In this document: positions 1-5,253 of the stretch, one piece after another
Layout: the number at the start of each line of letters is the position of its first letter
Position numbering within the stretch: position 1 is the first letter of the stretch
Source of the DNA: Verrucomicrobiaceae bacterium
GTDB lineage: Bacteria > Verrucomicrobiota > Verrucomicrobiia > Verrucomicrobiales > Verrucomicrobiaceae
Length of the DNA stretch: 5,253 bases
Direction of reading: 5' to 3'
NCBI GenBank assembly: GCA_947463285.1
Contig: CANHTV010000288.1
Span: 1-5,253, forward strand
Notes under the pieces: model-generated
What the model saw: only the letters and a program-made list of their open reading frames with translations
Databases searched by the model: none
Told to the model about the DNA's origin: nothing
Made by a program: the position numbers and the translations under genes

Positions 1-113
1 CCTTCGACATCCCGCTCGTCGTCCGCATCGACACCCCCGTCGAAATCGACTACTACCGCGCCGGCGGCATCCTGCCCTACGTCCTCGCGCAGATCCTGCG
101 TGCGAACGGCTAA
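1..113 (+). CDS. acnA: Aconitate hydratase (AcnA type), C-terminal end only
   Basis: Only the last 36 codons lie in the window; the reading frame starts at base 3 and stops with TAA at 111-113. The visible peptide contains RIDTPVEIDYYRAGGILPYV, which matches the conserved end of the aconitase A / iron regulatory protein-like family, where an R-I-D-T ... Y-Y-x-x-G-G-I-L-x-Y-V pattern closes the swivelling C-terminal domain. Known family role: cytoplasmic [4Fe-4S] enzyme interconverting citrate and isocitrate in the TCA cycle. The iron-sulfur cysteines and catalytic residues are upstream of the window, so activity cannot be judged here. The gene is followed by hairpin repeats and a strong terminator, so it appears to end its transcription unit. 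A related AcnD or other aconitase-superfamily member is the main alternative, but the tail fits AcnA best. Confidence 0.85.
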   Translation, partial: FDIPLVVRIDTPVEIDYYRAGGILPYVLAQILRANG

Positions 114-119
114 GCCGTA

Positions 120-141
120 GAACGAGTTTGCCAACTCGTTC
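120..141. repeat. Palindromic repeat, copy 1 (AACGAGTT-type hairpin)
   Basis: Arms 120-128 (GAACGAGTT) and 133-141 (AACTCGTTC) are perfect inverse complements around a 4-nt loop, TGCC, giving a 9-bp stem. It begins 6 bases after the acnA stop. The reverse complement of this unit reads almost the same as copy 2 at 167-186, so the two copies face each other. It is likely a small dispersed palindromic element; no T tract follows, so it is not a classical terminator by itself. Confidence 0.75.
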
Positions 142-166
142 CTCTGTTCTCCTCAAAACCTCAGCC

Positions 167-186
167 AACGAGTTGGAAAACTCGTG
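167..186. repeat. Palindromic repeat, copy 2, inverted relative to copy 1
   Basis: Arms 168-174 (ACGAGTT) and 179-185 (AACTCGT) form a 7-bp stem with loop GGAA. Compared with the reverse complement of copy 1 (AACGAGTTGGCAAACTCGTT), it differs by one loop base and one base at the outer end. The two copies are separated by about 25 bases and could also pair with each other as one long hairpin. Confidence 0.7.
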
Positions 187-188
187 TT

Positions 189-225
189 ACGCCCCAAGCG
201 GCCCTCGCCCTTGGGGCGTTTTTTT
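189..225 (+). terminator. Intrinsic terminator after acnA
   Basis: A perfect 10-bp GC-rich stem (ACGCCCCAAG at 189-198 with CTTGGGGCGT at 210-219) encloses an 11-nt loop, and seven T residues run from 219 to 225. This is a textbook rho-independent terminator for the rightward acnA transcript. On the other strand the hairpin has no T tract right after it, so it would be a poorer stop for the leftward regulator gene ending at 263. Confidence 0.9.
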
Positions 226-262
226 GCCGTCAGCGCCACACTCAGTCTCCATGACATGCTGC

Positions 263-1435
263 TTATACCCGGTTTTGTCGTCGATACTCGCCGGGTGTGA
301 TGCCAGCACGTTTGCGAAAAGCTTCGGCCATGTATTGCATGTGCTGGAAGCCCGTGCGCTCGGCGATGGCTTCAAGCGTGAGATCCGTCTGGGCCAGCAG
401 GCGCTCGACGTGGCTGAAACGGATGCGGATGATCTCCTCGCCAGGGGATCTGCCGATGAGGGTTTTCATGCGTCGCTCCAAGGCACTGCGCGACAAGGCC
501 ACGCTGCGTGCCACCTCATCGACACCGATGCCGGTGATGGCCTGATGACGGATGAAGTGCAGGGCTTTGGCGATGCGCTCATCTTCGACCGCGACGATGT
601 CGGAGGATTGCCTCACGATGATGTCTCCCGGCGGCAGCAAGGTCTCACCCGTAGGCTGCTGCTGAGTCTGCATCCAGGTATGCAGGAGTTTAGCCGCCGT
701 GTGGCCGACGTTTTGCCCCCTGAGTTGGACGCTGGAGAGCGGAGGCCAGGCCGTATCACAGAGCGTCTTGTCGTTTTCCGCACCGATGACGGCGATCTGC
801 TCCGGCACGGAAATACTGGCCCGTCTGGCGGCATCTAGGATCCAGAATCCTAGCTGATCATTGCTGGCAAAAACAGCGCAGGGTTTTTGCAGCGAGCTGA
901 GCCAGTCGGCGAGCTTTTTCTGATGCTCATCCCAGCGTTGCGTTGGGCCTGAGGCCGCTGTGGTTTCAAAGACGGAGCATTCATGGCCTTGTTCGCTCAA
1001 AGTCTGGCGATAACTCGCGCAGCGCAGCTGAAAGAAGCGTTCGGAATTGTCCAGATAACAGGCAAAGCGGCGAAACCCACGATCCAGAAAATGCTGCGCC
1101 ACGCGCCTGCCGACGATGTGGTTATCCATGCCCACGAAAGGGAAGGGATGCTTCAGAGTTGTCGTCCGCATTTCGATGACGGGCAGCTTCGTGGCCTTGA
1201 GTTCCTTCAGCAGCGCGGGATCAATGGTGCGCGCCAGGATGCCATCGCCGGGCCAGTTTTTAAGCCACTCCGGGAAGCTGGAGCGGAGATCACGTGGCTC
1301 AAGATACAGCGACCATGGCCCCTGTTCAGCGACGTAGCGGCGGATGCCACGCACGATGTCCCGCCCGTAAGAGCGGGAGGTGTCCACGAGCACGGCGACT
1401 TGAGGGATGGCGGTCATTGGCAGGCCTTGATTCAT
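263..1435 (-). CDS. XylR-type transcriptional regulator (LacI-like sensor domain + AraC-type DNA-binding domain)
   Basis: The 390-residue protein has two parts. Residues about 10-275 resemble the periplasmic-binding-protein-like sensor of XylR/LacI regulators: a VAVLVDTSRSYGRDIVRGI start, an FVGMDN motif near 100, CAVFASNDQLGFW near 186, and a PPLSSV motif near 231. Residues about 288-388 form an AraC-type domain with two helix-turn-helix units (about 302-323 and 352-375) and the family signature TGFQHMQYMAEAFRKRAGITPGEY. There is no N-terminal LacI-type helix-turn-helix. Length and order match E. coli XylR (about 390 residues), which senses xylose; the ligand here is unknown. The start at 1435 follows AAAGAG at modest distance; an ATG six codons later (1415-1417) follows AAGG at 8 bases and is also possible. 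It is divergent from the aminotransferase, so self-control or control of that gene is plausible but inferred. Confidence 0.9.
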   Translation of the reverse strand: MNQGLPMTAIPQVAVLVDTSRSYGRDIVRGIRRYVAEQGPWSLYLEPRDLRSSFPEWLKNWPGDGILARTIDPALLKELKATKLPVIEMRTTTLKHPFPFVGMDNHIVGRRVAQHFLDRGFRRFACYLDNSERFFQLRCASYRQTLSEQGHECSVFETTAASGPTQRWDEHQKKLADWLSSLQKPCAVFASNDQLGFWILDAARRASISVPEQIAVIGAENDKTLCDTAWPPLSSVQLRGQNVGHTAAKLLHTWMQTQQQPTGETLLPPGDIIVRQSSDIVAVEDERIAKALHFIRHQAITGIGVDEVARSVALSRSALERRMKTLIGRSPGEEIIRIRFSHVERLLAQTDLTLEAIAERTGFQHMQYMAEAFRKRAGITPGEYRRQNRV

Positions 1436-1558
1436 GAAGCTCTTTAGGCCATGCGCAATGAGGCTGTCACAAAAACACTGACAGCTGCCAGTTTGCGCGT
1501 AGCGGATGCGGCCTCATGCGCCGAGTATCATGACACGTTCATCCAACGTATTTAAAAC
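1436..1558. promoter_or_regulatory. Divergent intergenic control region between regulator and aminotransferase
   Basis: This 123-bp gap must hold the start signals of both divergent genes. It contains two inverted repeats. One is GCTGTCA (1463-1469), 9 bases, TGACAGC (1479-1485), with perfect 7-bp arms. The other is a wider imperfect pair, GCGCAATGAGGC (1453-1464) against GCCTCATGCGC (1511-1521), which differs by one missing base. A TATCAT box at 1526-1531 resembles a -10 element for the aminotransferase, but I find no convincing -35 box 16-18 bases upstream. No Shine-Dalgarno sequence precedes the aminotransferase ATG. Operators for the XylR-type regulator are the natural reading of the repeats, but this is inference. 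Confidence 0.5.
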
Positions 1559-2947
1559 ATGGGCAAAGAATTCGACACCACACCAAAGACCGTCCCACAC
1601 GTCTCCACCAAGTACCGCACCATCAGTACCCAGGTGCCGCATCCTGATTCTCTTCAGCACATCGAACGTAGTCGAAAATTTGAGCCTCTCTCCATGCGCG
1701 GTATGCCGCCCATCGTCTGGGATCGCGCGGAAGACATCTTTGTGTATGACAAATACGGCAATCGCTGGCTGGACTGGAGTAGCGGCGTGCTCGTGACCAA
1801 CTGCGGCCACGGCGTCAAAGAAGTGCGTGATGCCATCATTGATCAGGTCAATAGCGGCCTCATTCATAACTACGTCTTTCCCAGTGAAGAGCGTCCGGCA
1901 CTGGCGGAACTCATCGCCAGTGTGTCACCGAAGGAACTGCAAAAAGTCTTCCTGCTCAGCTCCGGCTCAGAGGCCACCGAGTGTGCCATCAAGCTCTCAC
2001 GCGCTCACGGCATCCAGGTCGGTGGTAAGGAAAAGATCGGCATCATCGGCTTTGATCGTGGTTATCACGGTCGCACGCTTGCCAGCCAGCAGGCCGGTGG
2101 CATGTCCGGGCAGAAAAGCTGGATCGTCAATCTTGACCCCGCCATCATCAATGCCCCGTTCCCCGATGGCTACTGGGAGGATGACAGTAGCTTCGACGGC
2201 TTCCTGAATGCCATCGAAAAAAGCGGCCTGAAGCCTTCCCAAATCGCAGGCGTCATCATGGAGAGCTATCAAGGCGTCGGCCCTGACTTTGCACCCGTGG
2301 AGTACATCCAGAAACTGCGCGCTTGGTGTGATGAAAACCAGGTCGTGCTCACCTTTGACGAAGTGCAGTCCGGCTTTGGCCGCACCGGCAAGTTCTGGGC
2401 CTTTGAGCATTACGGCGTCGTGCCAGACCTCATCTGCTGTGGCAAAGGCATCTCCTCATCACTGCCCTTGAGCGCCGTGATCGGCCGTGCCGACATCATG
2501 GATCAATTCCCACCCGGCTCCATGACCAGCACGCATTCAGGGAACCCCGTCTGCTGTGCCGCCGCCTTGGCTGGCATCAGCAAGATTCTGCGTGAAGACC
2601 TCACTGGCAATGCCGCCCGTCTCGGTCCGGTCTTGTTGAAGGCCTGCGAGGCCGTCAAAGCCAAGTATCCAGACGTCATCGGCAATGTCACGGGCGTCGG
2701 TCTCGTCGCGGGCATCCAAACCGTGAAGCGCGGCACCAAGCAGCCGGATCACGATCTCGCCCATCGCGTCATCGAGCTCTGCTATCAGAAAGGCCTCCTG
2801 TTCTTCGCACCCGTCGGTGCCTGGGGCCAGACCGTGAAAATCTGCCCACCGCTCACCATCCCGCTGGAAGCTCTGGAAGAAGGCATCGCCGTCATGAACG
2901 AAGCCTTCGCGGAAGCCATCGCGGAAGCCATCGCCGAATTGAAGTAA
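1559..2947 (+). CDS. Class III PLP-dependent aminotransferase (4-aminobutyrate aminotransferase-like)
   Basis: The 462-residue protein shows the full fold-type I, class III set: phosphate-binding loop GSEATE (136-141), GYHGRT (168-173), PLP-nitrogen aspartate D267 and Q270 in FDEVQSGFGRTG, Schiff-base lysine K296 in CCGKG, and T325 in STHSGNP. The D267-K296-T325 spacing equals that of E. coli GabT (239-268-297). It should move an amino group from an omega-amine or amino acid to a keto acid in the cytoplasm; the exact substrate is not readable. By my alignment two GabT specificity residues differ: Glu211 becomes V240 and Arg398 becomes K427, so a true GABA transaminase is doubtful. The ATG at 1559 lacks a Shine-Dalgarno sequence; the next methionine (residue 46) would cut into the conserved start. 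The C-terminus carries a 12-bp tandem repeat. The divergent regulator may control it. Confidence 0.9.
   Translation: MGKEFDTTPKTVPHVSTKYRTISTQVPHPDSLQHIERSRKFEPLSMRGMPPIVWDRAEDIFVYDKYGNRWLDWSSGVLVTNCGHGVKEVRDAIIDQVNSGLIHNYVFPSEERPALAELIASVSPKELQKVFLLSSGSEATECAIKLSRAHGIQVGGKEKIGIIGFDRGYHGRTLASQQAGGMSGQKSWIVNLDPAIINAPFPDGYWEDDSSFDGFLNAIEKSGLKPSQIAGVIMESYQGVGPDFAPVEYIQKLRAWCDENQVVLTFDEVQSGFGRTGKFWAFEHYGVVPDLICCGKGISSSLPLSAVIGRADIMDQFPPGSMTSTHSGNPVCCAAALAGISKILREDLTGNAARLGPVLLKACEAVKAKYPDVIGNVTGVGLVAGIQTVKRGTKQPDHDLAHRVIELCYQKGLLFFAPVGAWGQTVKICPPLTIPLEALEEGIAVMNEAFAEAIAEAIAELK
2909..2932 (+). repeat. 12-bp tandem repeat at the aminotransferase C-terminus
   Basis: GCGGAAGCCATC occurs twice in a row (2909-2920, 2921-2932), with degenerate units on either side, and encodes the AEAI repeat in the last helix of the aminotransferase. 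The unit is a multiple of three, so copy-number change would keep the frame and only lengthen or shorten the tail. Confidence 0.7.
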
Positions 2948-2961
2948 GCCTCTGAAAAGCA

Positions 2962-3000
2962 AAAACGGCAGGTGGAGCACGCAGCTTCACCTGCCGTTTT
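2962..3000. terminator. Strong, probably bidirectional terminator between convergent genes
   Basis: AAAACGGCAGGTG (2962-2974) is the perfect inverse complement of CACCTGCCGTTTT (2988-3000). The inner bases GAGC/GCTT extend the stem (with one G-T pair) to about 17 bp around the loop ACGCA. It starts 15 bases after the aminotransferase stop. Rightward, the stem ends in TTTTGTTT; leftward, it ends in TTTTTGCTTTT. It can therefore serve both the aminotransferase and the leftward hsdS transcript. Confidence 0.88.
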
Positions 3001-3112
3001 GTTTGGGGAGGGGAACCTTCTGTCTGAGAAACCCGTGGCGTGGGGGCGATGCTGCCGGAATCTTCAGCTTGGTGCGGCCATCTTCAGACTGTTAAACGAT
3101 AAACTCACCGCC

Positions 3113-3135
3113 GGGCGATGGGGTAGGGACCGGGG
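3113..3135 (+). other. Putative G-quadruplex motif
   Basis: Four G runs on the + strand (GGG 3113-3115, GGGG 3120-3123, GGG 3126-3128, GGGG 3132-3135) are separated by loops of 4, 2 and 3 bases, which satisfies the usual G3+N1-7 pattern. It lies in the intergenic stretch 3001-3147, where I see no gene. Function is unknown and it may be chance in GC-rich DNA. Confidence 0.4.
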
Positions 3136-3154
3136 CGCTTAAGGTTTTTAGCGG

Positions 3155-3183
3155 TTCATCATTCGTGATTCTTCATTCATCAT
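3155..3183. repeat. Short AT-richer segment with 8-bp direct repeats
   Basis: TTCATCAT occurs at 3155-3162 and again at 3176-3183, flanking a 13-base core. On the - strand this reads as a micro-frame of 11 codons (MMNEESRMMNR, 3148-3183) whose ATG overlaps the TGA that ends the hsdS-remnant frame. The segment is clearly less GC-rich than its surroundings and looks like a small mobile or repeated motif at the border of the hsdS locus. I do not claim that the micro-frame is a gene. Confidence 0.4.
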
Positions 3184-3341
3184 GGCACCCTGTCTTCCTC
3201 TTTGATGCTGGCGAGGAGGCCGAAGAGGAGGTTCGCGGCGGTGGCGCGGGAGGCGGCGAGCTGCGTTTCCAACGCGTCTACTAGGCCAGCCGTTGCTCCA
3301 CTTTGGCCACAATCCGACTTTGTTCGGCGAGGTGGTTTCAT
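3180..3341 (-). pseudogene. Duplicated, frameshifted remnant of the hsdS 3' end, still open as a 53-codon frame
   Basis: Bases 3224-3332 repeat the hsdS segment 3690-3799 with 102 of 110 aligned columns identical and one deleted base. In the hsdS frame the remnant reads LAEQSRIVAKVEQRLA and then meets two TAG codons; after the deletion the frame shifts to VDALETQLAASRATAANLL, identical to HsdS, and ends in a different tail, FGLLASIKEEDRVP, at the TGA at 3180-3182. This is the coiled-coil end of a specificity subunit without target recognition domains, so it cannot be a working HsdS. A different frame, from the ATG at 3341 that overlaps the orf106 stop as ATGA, runs through to the same TGA and gives a 53-residue product: about 20 residues out of frame with HsdS, then the true HsdS coil. 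Whether it is translated is unknown. Confidence 0.75.
3224..3278. repeat. Direct repeat, left copy (55-bp perfect core)
   Basis: These 55 bases are identical to 3690-3744 and encode the C-terminal HsdS coil on the - strand. Weaker similarity continues on the right to about 3332. The two copies are offset by 466 bp and flank orf106 in the same orientation. Confidence 0.9.
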
Positions 3342-3658
3342 GCGTTTTTCCAGAAACGGCCTGACGAGTAAATCGGACCATTCGGGTGCGGGCGGGCTGT
3401 GAAGGGTGGTTCCGGGCAGCGTAGGAAGGATGCAGCTTGTGGATCTTCTGCATATCGCCGAAATCCGTTCAACCGCAGAGCCTGCTCGGCTTCGGCAGCA
3501 GACGTGAATTTCAACTCGTCGAATACACCGCTCGAATCACTGACGAAAGATACGGTGACTCCGTGTGCGGCCTCATCCACGAGCGCCCAGTTTTGCTGGA
3601 GCATCTCGATCACCTTAAACCAATAGTCACGGCTTTGGAGGGGAATGGCTTCAATCAT
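3338..3658 (-). CDS. Small protein of unknown function coupled to hsdS (orf106)
   Basis: I do not recognise a named family. The 106-residue frame starts at the ATG at 3658-3656, which overlaps the hsdS TGA as ATGA, a classic translational-coupling junction. The same frame stays open further upstream, but that part is antisense-style shadow of hsdS. The protein is rich in aromatic residues: an amphipathic N-terminal stretch (RDYWFKVIEMLQQNWALV, about 10-27), a V-T-V-S-F-V-S-D segment that looks like a beta strand (34-41), VFDELKF (45-51), LRLNGFRRYAED (61-72), and a C-terminal HPNGPIYSSGRFW motif (91-103). No signal peptide or membrane segment is visible. It reads like a real folded protein rather than a chance frame. 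Its position makes a restriction-modification accessory role plausible but unproven. It is bracketed by direct repeats and its TGA overlaps the next ATG (3338-3341). Confidence 0.75.
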   Translation of the reverse strand: MIEAIPLQSRDYWFKVIEMLQQNWALVDEAAHGVTVSFVSDSSGVFDELKFTSAAEAEQALRLNGFRRYAEDPQAASFLRCPEPPFTARPHPNGPIYSSGRFWKNA

Positions 3659-5253
3659 GATGGCTGAGTGAGTTCGGCGACGAGGGCGGAGAGGAGGTTC
3701 GCGGCGGTGGCGCGGGAGGCGGCGAGCTGCGTTTCCAACGCGTCCACCAAGGCCATCAGTTGCTCCACTTTGGCCACGATCCGGCGTTGTTCGGCGAGGG
3801 GTGGGAGCACGACCGTCATCTGAGCGACCGACTGCGTGTTGAAGTGCGTCAGAGCAATGCCGACGGTCTTGGCTTCGATTTCGCCCGCAGCGATCGAATT
3901 GATGAAGTAGCTCAAGAATGCGGGGACGAGCGCCAATGGCCGCTTCACGATTACCAAGTCTGAGCAATTCGCTTCCGGTAAACTGTCGGGGATGACACAG
4001 GTGACGCCAACGTTCCCTGAACGGGTCACGACAACGTCACCGGGGCGAAGGGTCGATTTGCTTATTGAGCGGTGAAACTCCTTCGAGACGAACGTAAGTC
4101 CAATCGGTTCATACCGGTTCACCCGCACGTTCTGGCACCGCAGGAAAGGCACGCCTCCCTCTCGGTATTCCTCCTTCATGGAGCCGACAAAGCCAACGGT
4201 CACCTTCTCGACGACATCCGAGACGTGCGTCCATTCCCATCCCGGCGGAAGATCGTAGAGCGTCGTGGCATCTTGGAGTTTGTCGGCCCAAGGCTCTTTT
4301 TTCACCAAGCCAGCTTCGATCAAACGAGCTTTCTCGGTGCGAGCCTTCTCCAGGAGGACCGATGCGGGTTCGTCATTCGGATCCTGTGAAACCAGCTTTC
4401 CGGCGAAGGCGAGGGTGAGGATGGATTTGCGAAGGTCGGCCGGGGGGATGGCGTAGGACGGGTGGAAGAGGAATTGGAGGTTGGCCGGGGTGGGAGCGTT
4501 GGCAAAGCGGGCCAGCGACGCGCGGACGAGCGCGGCGTGCCGCTTCTCCCGTTCCTGCTGCTGCGCCTCCAGCCGATCACACAACGCCATCAACTCATCC
4601 ACCTTCGCCACGATCCGCTTCTGCTCGGCGAGGGGCGGGAGGGGAACGGGAAGTTTGATCGCGTTTGCTACCGTGACCTGCGGTTGGGCGCTGCCAGTTA
4701 CAATTCTCTCCCTTGGAGAAACTGAAATTACGGCGTGGTAGAATCGAATGTCACAGGCTTTTGGCTCGAAGAACTCACAGACAATCGAGTTGTTCGTCAC
4801 GTAGCAATTTGGGGGCGAAATGTTCGGCGTCCCGCTGTATGCGCCTCGGCAGGAGATGAGGAGCATTTCGTCTTCGTAGAGATACTTCGAGAAGCACCCA
4901 ATGATCCCGTTCGCTCCGAACACTGGGAAGCCCGTCGGCAGCAGGTCCGACGTCGCTAACAGTTTCCCATAGACGAGTTCAGTGAGTTCATTCAACGGCA
5001 CCCAAAGCCATGTTTTTGGAATCGCATAGAATTGGTCGTCCGCTTCGACCTCAGGGATATGAACTTTCGTCTTGAGGCTCCCTTTGTCAGCCAACCGCCG
5101 TCGCGCACCACGCACACGTTCAAGCAGGACGATCGCAGGTTCGTCGTTCGGGTCTTGGGGGACGAGCTTCCCTTGCACGGCGAGTTGCAGCACCAGCTCG
5201 CGCATCTTCTCCACCGCATCAGGCGCGTCGGCGAACTGGTCGAATTTCTCGAA
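3655..5253 (-). CDS. hsdS: Type I restriction-modification specificity subunit HsdS (N-terminus outside window)
   Basis: The frame is open to the right edge, giving 532 visible residues; a start at 5214 (GTG) would be too late because 13 HsdS-like residues precede it. The layout is the two-fold HsdS plan. Conserved segment LVLQLAVQGKLVPQDPNDEP (20-39) is followed by recognition domain 1 (about 78-205) and a PPLAEQKRIVAKVDELMAL coil (206-224). A second half repeats this order: LTLAFAGKLVSQDPNDEP (279-296), recognition domain 2 (about 335-484, with LPPGWEW and GDVVVTRSGNVG), and PPLAEQRRIVAKVEQLMAL (484-502). In this family each domain reads one half of a split DNA target, and the coils set the spacing and dock HsdM. 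The total is longer than the common 400-450 residues. No frameshift or internal stop is seen, so it appears intact. Target sequence cannot be predicted. Its stop overlaps orf106. Confidence 0.95.
   Translation of the reverse strand, partial: FEKFDQFADAPDAVEKMRELVLQLAVQGKLVPQDPNDEPAIVLLERVRGARRRLADKGSLKTKVHIPEVEADDQFYAIPKTWLWVPLNELTELVYGKLLATSDLLPTGFPVFGANGIIGCFSKYLYEDEMLLISCRGAYSGTPNISPPNCYVTNNSIVCEFFEPKACDIRFYHAVISVSPRERIVTGSAQPQVTVANAIKLPVPLPPLAEQKRIVAKVDELMALCDRLEAQQQEREKRHAALVRASLARFANAPTPANLQFLFHPSYAIPPADLRKSILTLAFAGKLVSQDPNDEPASVLLEKARTEKARLIEAGLVKKEPWADKLQDATTLYDLPPGWEWTHVSDVVEKVTVGFVGSMKEEYREGGVPFLRCQNVRVNRYEPIGLTFVSKEFHRSISKSTLRPGDVVVTRSGNVGVTCVIPDSLPEANCSDLVIVKRPLALVPAFLSYFINSIAAGEIEAKTVGIALTHFNTQSVAQMTVVLPPLAEQRRIVAKVEQLMALVDALETQLAASRATAANLLSALVAELTQPS
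3690..3744. repeat. Direct repeat, right copy (inside the hsdS 3' end)
   Basis: This is the partner of 3224-3278, identical over 55 bases, and lies inside hsdS where it encodes VDALETQLAASRATAANLL. Both copies are in the same reading frame relative to their downstream tails, so an exchange between them would keep HsdS open. Confidence 0.9.

Noticed and set aside
128..838. A 236-codon open frame on the + strand
   Set aside because: From 263 onward it is antisense to the regulator gene, whose protein matches a known family from end to end; the frame also runs through the acnA terminator and hairpin repeats. Its product shows no recognisable motif.
983..1447. A 154-codon open frame on the + strand
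   Set aside because: It is antisense to the regulator's sensor domain and arises from GC-rich codon bias; no family features.
1526..1554. A full sigma-70 promoter for the aminotransferase using ATGACA (1530-1535) and TATTTA (1549-1554)
   Set aside because: The spacer is only 13 bases and the start point would fall at or after the ATG.
1997..2410. A 137-codon open frame on the - strand
   Set aside because: It lies entirely opposite the catalytic core of the aminotransferase and has no recognisable motif.
3148..3453. A 101-codon open frame on the - strand across the remnant
   Set aside because: It is an out-of-frame reading of orf106 and of the hsdS tail, rich in Arg and Pro, and shows the same shadow peptide that the matching frame of intact hsdS gives.
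3338..3967. A longer 209-residue version of orf106 starting at 3967
   Set aside because: The extra 103 residues are an out-of-frame reading of hsdS with low-complexity arginine-rich sequence; the ATG that overlaps the hsdS stop is the natural start.
4072..4389. Open frames on the + strand opposite hsdS
   Set aside because: They are shadows opposite the well-supported HsdS protein, with no motifs of their own.
3597..4640. CRISPR array or other regular repeat array suggested by recurring segments in the hsdS region
   Set aside because: The recurring segments are the two conserved coils of HsdS and the duplicated tail; they are not evenly spaced and have no spacers.

Overview
The window looks like chromosomal DNA from a moderately GC-rich Gram-negative bacterium, most likely of the Verrucomicrobiota (Prosthecobacter/Verrucomicrobium-like). 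That placement is an inference. It rests on gene style, on a XylR-type regulator of the kind expanded in that phylum, on weak or absent Shine-Dalgarno sequences, and on a short AACGAGTT-type palindromic repeat that I associate with such genomes. No marker gene proves it.

Left part (1-262): the last 36 codons of an aconitase gene (acnA type, + strand) end at 113. Two facing hairpin repeats follow, then a strong intrinsic terminator. Middle (263-2947): a XylR-type regulator (sugar-binding-like sensor domain plus AraC-type DNA-binding domain, - strand) diverges across a 123-bp gap from a class III PLP-dependent aminotransferase (+ strand). The gap holds inverted repeats that could be operators, so the regulator may control the aminotransferase, itself, or both. 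A strong hairpin with T tracts on both sides (2962-3000) separates this pair from what follows and can probably stop transcription from both directions.

Right part (3148-5253, all on the - strand): the specificity gene hsdS of a type I restriction-modification system enters from the right edge, lacking only its extreme N-terminus. Its stop overlaps by ATGA the start of a 106-residue protein I do not recognise (orf106). The stop of orf106 overlaps by ATGA a 53-codon reading frame built on a duplicated and frameshifted copy of the hsdS 3' end. The duplicated segments (109-110 bp, 102 identical columns, with a perfect 55-bp core) are direct repeats that bracket orf106. Recombination between them would remove 466 bp including orf106 and give HsdS a different but in-frame C-terminal tail. 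This bracketed cassette is the most interesting structure in the window. hsdM and hsdR are presumably beyond the right edge and cannot be seen.
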